DNA of 64,000 nt from Physella acuta (Eukaryota; Mollusca; Gastropoda; Physidae), in NCBI RefSeq assembly GCF_028476545.1, contig NW_026733857.1, positions 1-64,000 of the forward strand, given 5' to 3'. Position 1 is the stretch's first letter. Every line of letters starts with the position of its first letter. The position numbers and the translations under genes are program-made. Below are positions 58,010-64,000 of the stretch, one piece after another. The notes beneath the pieces are model-generated. The model saw only the letters and a list, made by a program, of their open reading frames with translations, made no database searches and was not told the DNA's origin.

Positions 58010-58315
58010 AACACAAGATGGTGTACATTAAACTCCTTAAAGCAGAGCCCCCACCGAAGAAAGTCTACCACCCCCACCCTCCAGTAGTTTTAGTCCGCCC
58101 CCTCCCCCCCCCCCCCCGGAGAAAAAAGTCAGTGTTTCTTTCAGGCTGCGCCACCCCCCCCCCCCGAACGAAATGGAAAATAATATAGCAAATATATACT
58201 TTTACCAGTGTCCGCCCCCCCCCCGGAAAATTTAGTCCGCCCCCACCCCTCCACCCCCGAAAATATTAAGTGCCCCCCCCCCCCCCCCGGAGAAAAAAGT
58301 CTGGAAGAAACACTG
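58010..58315. repeat. G/C-tract MITE copy plus a truncated neighbour
   Basis: The whole copy is 58130-58315: CAGTGTTTCTTTCAGG to CTGGAAGAAACACTG with C runs, 'gaaatggaaaataatatagc' and 'cttttaccagtgtccgc'. No target duplication is seen. 58010-58129 is the right half of another copy (gaagaaagtctaccaccccc, ggagaaaaaagt) cut by it. Confidence 0.7.
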
Positions 58316-58339
58316 CATTGAAGTATTAATTATTGTATG

Positions 58340-58570
58340 TGTTATTAGGCTTAGAGAAGGTTAGGGTCTAGTAAAGGTCAATCTTAGTGTTTGGGTTATT
58401 GTTAAGTTTAAGGTTAGAGTCGAGATAAGTCTTGGATAGGACTGGTACTATAGTTATGGTCATGGTAAGGGCAGTGGCCATGGTCCGGTCTGGGGTTAGA
58501 GTCAAGGTTAAGATAAAACTCAATGGTTAGAGTTTTTGTTTGGACTAAGTTTACCGCCAGGGTTTTTGGA
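58340..58570. repeat. Degenerate GGTTAGGGTC-type tract
   Basis: Scattered gttagggtct, ggttagagtcgag and ggggttagagtcaag words. Too irregular to be telomeric. Confidence 0.4.
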
Positions 58571-58748
58571 ATAATCTGTCCTAATAAATTTTTTTTACTT
58601 CAAATCAACTTAAAGAAAAAAAATGAACCTTAACAAAGGCAACATTTTGTCAATCATTAAAAACTGTCATAAAAATGATTACATGCAATAAGCCCATGTT
58701 TTATAGTTACAGATTTCATTTTTCCCCGAAATTACTCGGTATGTTCAT

Positions 58749-58942
58749 GGGTCGGCGTGGCCGAGTCGGTAAAGCTCATGGTTGCTAAATCGAAAAATCT
58801 CGGGTTCGAACCCTCGGGCAGATGAAGCTCGTTAGCTGGTGACAGCCATTCTACTAGTAGAGATAACTCCAAAATCTAACAACCGTATACTTAATTGTGT
58901 TGGAGGGGATCCATTCCAACACTATAATTAAGAATGAAGAAG
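58749..58942 (+). mobile_element. Second SINE family, full length
   Basis: The tRNA-Ser/Leu-like head has ggtcggcgtggccgagtcgg (A box) and gggttcgaaccctcggg (B box). The body 'gctcgttagctggtgacagc' leads to the tail 'acttaattgtgttggagggg', 'atccattccaacactataat' and 'taagaatgaagaagaa'. The head's acceptor stem does not pair, so it is not a tRNA gene. Other copies: 29301 (tail) and 30431 (reverse). Confidence 0.8.
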
Positions 58943-59027
58943 AATTCAGTACATCATCATTCATATATATCTTTCAGGAAGATTACGTCGTTTATTCAGA
59001 CTTTTATTTTACTAGTCGGTGTTAACT

Positions 59028-59051
59028 AACACACACACACACACACACACA

Positions 59052-59111
<60 letters not shown>

Positions 59112-59115
59112 CACC
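59028..59115. repeat. (CA)n-(CGCA)n-(CA)n compound microsatellite
   Basis: acacac, then about 12 units of gcac, then acacac. Confidence 0.95.
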
Positions 59116-59587
59116 AAATAATACGTTCCACTTTTACACATCTAAAAGCGACCTCTATGGGTAATACGGGCTTGATTAATTGCGATCACAACATTTTCTT
59201 TCACAGGAGATCAAAAACCACATGAAATGTAAAGAACTCAGTTTTTTTTTTTTTTACTTAGCATTGAATGAATGAAGCCTTTACTGTAGGTATGAATGGG
59301 GTCGGGGGAGGGGGGGGGGCGTCTTAAGTAAAACGTCTAAGGGATTGTATAAGGCGATGGACTTTTTTTTTTTTAGCAACGGTGGATTTTTTTTTCTCGT
59401 GGGAAATTCAGATCCACTTTTTTAAAAATTTACGTACTTTGAAGATCTTAAAACCTGTTGAAACTTTGATTGAACTAGTTGAGCTATGTCAGGGATGGTT
59501 AGAAAGATTGGGGCGGGAGTGGGGAGATGAACACAATAGAAGAGATTTATTTTGGATTCAGAAAAAAATAAAGATAAAGTTTGCTGA

Positions 59588-59812
59588 CGGTCCATAGGGC
59601 AAGTGAAGTAGAGTTAACTTGTTTCTATGACCTCGGCATGTGAAGGGATGGTGTGGTCAGCACTATGCCCAGTCGCGTTTACTCTCCATAACGTGCGTTA
59701 GGTACCCATCAGGGCTGGGTGGACTCCAGGACTACTTCGTACTTAAACCCAGATTCGAACTCGAGACTTTCGGGTTAGCAGTCGTATGCTCTACCATTGG
59801 ACTACTACTACC
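59588..59812 (-). mobile_element. SINE copy, reverse, near full length
   Basis: 'gacggtccatagggcaagtg', 'aagtagagttaacttgtttc', 'gacctcggcatgtgaaggga', 'gttaggtacccatcagggct' and the head in reverse ('gattcgaactcgagactttc', 'gggttagcagtcgtatgctc'). Confidence 0.8.
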
Positions 59813-59819
59813 CATATAT

Positions 59820-60500
59820 TTATAAAAAAAATGTCGACAACAAATTTTAAAATGTTGACAAAATGTGTCAACAATTGACAATTCAAAATGAAAAAAAGAA
59901 GAGATTAGGTCAATAATAGATTTAAAAAAAACGTCAATAATACAATAGACTTAAACCAAATCTATATTTACAAGGACCGTAAAGACCTTTCACCCCTGTA
60001 TTTAAATGCCTGCGCGTAAAATTAAGTCTCTCTCAGCAAATATTAGATCTGTTCCCTGCATGCGACATGCAGAGAAGGCGCCACTGATATATGGGACGAG
60101 GGGGGAGCGGGCATGCCATTACAAAAAAGTTATCCGATATGCAAACATGTTTTCCGCCGTTCGCGTAAATATAATTAATCTCAGGCAAAAGGGGACGGAA
60201 GTCATAGAAAGCTTATTTAAAAAAAAAAGGGAAGTAATCGGTATTAATATGTCGAAGGGATATCAAACGTTGCAAGAATAATTGTGGGCTTAGAGTAGTA
60301 GTAAAAAATAAATGCAAGTGTCCATCATCAATTATTTTTAAAGATATAATTTAATTATCTCAATTTTTTTTATATTTTAAAATGTTAATTTTTTTTACTC
60401 TTTTTACTTCTTCTTTACCCTAACGTTTTTTTAAAACTAACGGTGGGATAAGATTTATACAACACAATTTGCTTAATTCATTTCGGCAAGTGAATTTACA
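59820..60500. other. No gene seen
   Basis: AT-rich sequence. The open frame at 60006-60281 has no recognisable motif or flanking signals. Confidence 0.4.
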
Positions 60501-60504
60501 TTTC

Positions 60505-63124
60505 TTTCCAAATGGCCCGTTGAGGAAGGATACACCGGGCGCAAGGTTGATAGTGCTGTCTCTTTTCTCTAAACTAAAACCAACCCCCCCCCACACACCA
60601 CCCCCACCCCCACCCCAAAACACACCACCCCCCACCCCCCCCACCCCCCCACCCCCAAAAAACATGTCTACCGTCCCATTCAACGAAATATAATTATATA
60701 CTTTTTCCAGTGTCCGCCCCCTCCCCGAAAATTCTACCCCCGCCCCCGAAAATTTCAAGTACCCCCACCCCTCTCAGGGGAGGAAAAAGTCTAAACTAAA
60801 ACCACCCTCCCCCCCCCCCCACACCCCCCCCACAGCCCCCACACCCCCTACACACACCACCCCCCCCCCCCCCCCACACACACCACCTCCCACCCCCCAA
60901 CACACACACCCCCCCATACAAACACCCCTGCCCCCCCCGCCCCTTACCCCCCCCCCCCGCCCCAAAAAAAAACATGTCTACCGTCCCAATCAACGAAATA
61001 TAATTATATACTTTTTCCAATGTCACCCCCCTCCCCGAAAATTCTACCCCCACCACCGAAAATTTCAAGTACCCCCACCCCTCTCCGGGGAGGAAAAAGT
61101 CTAAATTAAAACCACCCCACCCCCCCCCCCCCCACACACACACCGCCCCCAACACCCCCCCCCCCCCTAAAAAAACATGTCTACCGTCCCATTCAACGAA
61201 ATATAATTATATACTTTTTCCAGTGTCCGCACCCTACCAGAAAACTCTACCCCCGCCCCCGAAAATTTCAAGTATCCCCACCCCTTTTCGGGGAGGAAAA
61301 AGTCTGAAAGAAACACTGGTCGCATTTGTAGATCATACAAACTAAAGGAAGAATCTGGGTGGGGCTTTGCCCCTACCAGAAGAGAAACTCTACACGTAAA
61401 AAACGCGAAGCCCCATCCGAAAAATTGCATGAAAGAAACTCTTGAGTTGGAGAGGGGGAGCTGAGACGTTCTTACGCGGGGGGTGGGGCTTGTTTGTAAG
61501 AAACTCTTCACGCAAACCATTTAGATTAGACAATGTTTACTCGAGAATCAATGACGTCATATTACTGTGTGCACTCTCCGGCTGGAGATTATTTTCTACT
61601 CTATGCTAAATGTGACCGCGTCATACTTCGTTTTTCGAATTACTGTGCATGTTTTTATTTTGCTTGTGTTTTCTCTACAGCGTTCTTGTCAGATAGATAG
61701 ATAGATACCAGAAGAGAAACTCTACACGTAAAAAACGCGAAGCCCCATCCGAAAAATTGCATGAAAGAAACTCTTGAGTTGGAGAGGGGGAGCTGAGACG
61801 TTCTTACGCGGGGGGTGGGGCTTGTTTGTAAGAAACTCTTCACGCAAACCATTTAGATTAGACAATGTTTACTCGAGAATCAATGACGTCATATTACTGT
61901 GTGCACTCTCCGGCTGGAGATTATTTTCTACTCTATGCTAAATGTGACCGCGTCATACTTCGTTTTTCGAATTACTGTGCATGTTTTTATTTTGCTTGTG
62001 TTTTCTCTACAGCGTTCTTGTCAGATAGATAGATAGATAGACAGACAGCGAAACTATTATATAGAACGAGAAAAATGGCCCGTTGAGGAAGGGTACAACG
62101 GGCGCTAGGCTGATAGTGCTGTCTCTTTTCTCTAAACTAAAACCAACCCACCCCCCCCACACACCACCCCCCCACCCCCACCTCCACCCCACCCCACCCC
62201 GCACCCCCCCCCCCCCCCAAAAAACATGTCTACCGTCCCATTCAACGAAATATAATTATATACTTTTTCCAGTGTCCGCCCCCTCCCCGAAAATTCTACA
62301 CCCGCCCCCGAAAATTTCAAGTACCCCCACCCCTCTCCGGGGAGGAAAAAGTCTAAATTAAAACCACCCCCCACTCACCCCCCACCCATCCCCCACACAC
62401 ACACACCACCCCCACCCCCCACCCACCCCCTCTAAAAAACATGTCTACCGTCCCATTCAACGAAATATAATTATATACTTTTTCCAGTGTCCGCCCCCTC
62501 CCCGAAAATTCTACACCCGCCCCCGAAAATTTCAAGTACCCCCACCCCTCTCCGGGGAGGAAAAAGTCTAAATTAAACCCCCCAACTCACCCCACCCCCC
62601 CCCCCCCCACACACACCCCACCCCCCCCACCCCCCCCCTAAAAAAACATGTCTACCGTCCCATTCAACGAAATATAATTATAATCTTTTTCCAGTGTCCG
62701 CCCCCTCCCCGAAAATTCTACACCCGCCCCCGAAAATTTCAAGTACCCCCACCCCTCTCCGGGGAGGAAAAAGTCTAAATTAAAACCACCACCCCCCCCC
62801 CCCCCCCCACACACACCACCCCCACCCCCCACCCACCCCCTCTAAAAAAACATATCTACCGTCCCATTCAACGAAATATAATTATATACTTTTTCCATTG
62901 TCCGCCCCCTCCCCGAAAATTCTACACCCGCCCCCGAAAATTTCAAGTACCCCACCCCTCTCCGGGGAGGAAAAAGTCTGAAAGAAACACTGGTGTCGCG
63001 CTTAGCCACTACCCGAAGAATTGCATTAAAGAAATTGCAAGAAAACCACTTTTTAGATTAGACACATTAATTAGGCGGTAATTTTATTATAGAGTATCGA
63101 TGAAGAAATTTCTTTTGAGTTGGG

Positions 63125-63156
<32 letters not shown>

Positions 63157-64000
63157 CTCAGACGTTCTTACGCGGGGCAGGGGCTTTGCCCCTACCCGAA
63201 GAATTGTATGCAAGAAACTCTTCACGCAAACCATTTAGATTAGACAAAATTTCCTTTTTTTTTTTCAATGTTTACTCGAGAATCAATGACGTCATATGAC
63301 TGTGTGCACACTGTGTGCTTGAGATTATTTTCTGCTCTATGCTAAATGTGACCGCGTCATACTTCGTTTTTTCGAATTACTGTGCATGTTTTTATTTTGC
63401 TTGTGTTTTCTCTAGAGCGTTCTTGTCAGATAGAATTTTTGCTTATGTTTTCTCTAGAGCGTTCTTGTCAGACAGAGCGTTCTTGTCAGATAGATAGATA
63501 GGCCTACATACATACCCAGACAGCGAAACTATTATTATAGACGAGAAAAATGGCCCGTTGAGGAAGGATACACCGGGCGCTAGGTTGATAGTGCTGTCTA
63601 TTTTCTCTTAACTAAAACCACCCCCACCCCCCCCCCCCACACACACCACCCCCCACCCCCCCCCACACACACCACCCCCCCCCCCACAAACACACACACA
63701 CACCACCCCCCCCACCCCCCTAAAAAAACATGTCTACCGTCCCATTCAACGAAATATAATTATATACTTTTTCCAGTGTCCGCCCCCTCCCCGAAAATTC
63801 TACCCCCCGCCCCCGAAAATTTCAAGTACCCCCCACCCCTCTCAGGGGAGGAAAAAGTCTAAACTAAAACCACCCTCCCCCCACACACACCCCCCCCACA
63901 CCCCCCACACCCCCTACACACACCACCCCCCCCCCCACACACACCACCTCCCACCCCCCAACACACACACCCCCCGCATACAAACACCCCTGCCCCCCCC
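60505..64000. repeat. Complex tandem array built from G/C-tract MITE right halves, running off the window
   Basis: At least eight near-identical modules: aaaaaacatgtctaccgtcc, cattcaacgaaatataatta, tatactttttccagtgtccg, ccccctccccgaaaattcta, gaaaatttcaagtaccccca and ccggggaggaaaaagtctaa, joined by C-rich/CA-rich linkers. A larger unit starts with 'atggcccgttgaggaagga' at about 60512, 62075 and 63550 (spacing about 1,563 and 1,475 bases). Module ends at about 61315 and 62993 keep the MITE terminus 'tctgaaagaaacactgg'. All long frames here are by-products. Confidence 0.9.
61375..62038. repeat. 332-bp direct duplication inside the array
   Basis: 61375-61706 and 61707-62038 appear nearly identical (accagaagagaaactctaca, then acgcgaagccccatccgaaa, down to 'cagcgttcttgtcagataga'). 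Each ends in a short (GATA)n, and a diverged third copy is at about 63165-63505. The near identity suggests a recent event or an assembly artefact. Confidence 0.88.

Noticed and set aside
60420-62832. Repeated Gly-rich and EKVYNYISLNGTVDMFF frames
   Set aside because: Translations of the MITE-derived array; the same words occur in every module.

Overview
The window is eukaryotic, intron-rich and dense in repeats. It most likely comes from a heterobranch gastropod mollusc, perhaps a freshwater pulmonate. The reasons are a GRL101-type receptor (LDL-receptor class A modules, leucine-rich repeats and a 7TM domain, first described from Lymnaea), linker-histone/protamine-like sperm protein genes, tRNA-derived SINEs and hAT-type non-autonomous elements. 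The species is inference.

Layout. Bases 1-9,250 hold no host protein gene: two LINE tail fragments, a 45-bp satellite, several short hAT-type elements with 8-bp target duplications (some nested), one intact-looking tRNA-Phe(GAA), and a 79-bp satellite. Bases 9,250-12,468 are AT-rich, with no gene I can support. Bases 12,469-35,942 on the minus strand carry one large receptor gene. I recovered 27 coding exons with fully consistent splice phases: 12 LDLa exons, one LRR-cap exon, 7 LRR exons, 6 exons for the 7TM bundle and one C-terminal-tail exon. The first (signal-peptide) exon was not found. Its introns are full of SINEs, MITEs, AT microsatellites and minisatellites, several of which include the gene's own splice sites.

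Bases 37,278-41,503 hold two divergently transcribed, apparently intronless linker-histone-like genes (37,354-37,884 minus; 40,932-41,459 plus). Both have an H15-like globular domain and an arginine-rich protamine-like tail, one RS-rich and one Cys-rich. Each is followed by a perfect histone-type 3' stem-loop. They look like sperm chromatin proteins made from histone-style mRNAs.

Bases 41,500-64,000 have no gene I can support. They hold GT/CA, AT and other minisatellites, a 2-kb region bounded by short inverted repeats, a threefold tandem Helitron-like candidate (46,966-48,057), SINEs, more G/C-tract hAT-type elements, and a complex tandem array (60,505-64,000) built from pieces of that same G/C-tract family. 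Most long open frames in the window are by-products of microsatellites and satellites.

The most unusual signals are: (1) splice sites caught inside minisatellites at several exons of the receptor gene, one of which could add 16 residues in frame; (2) the pair of H1/protamine hybrids with histone stem-loops; (3) an abundant hAT-type element family with long G and C homopolymers, seen as single copies with perfect target duplications and as a tandem array.
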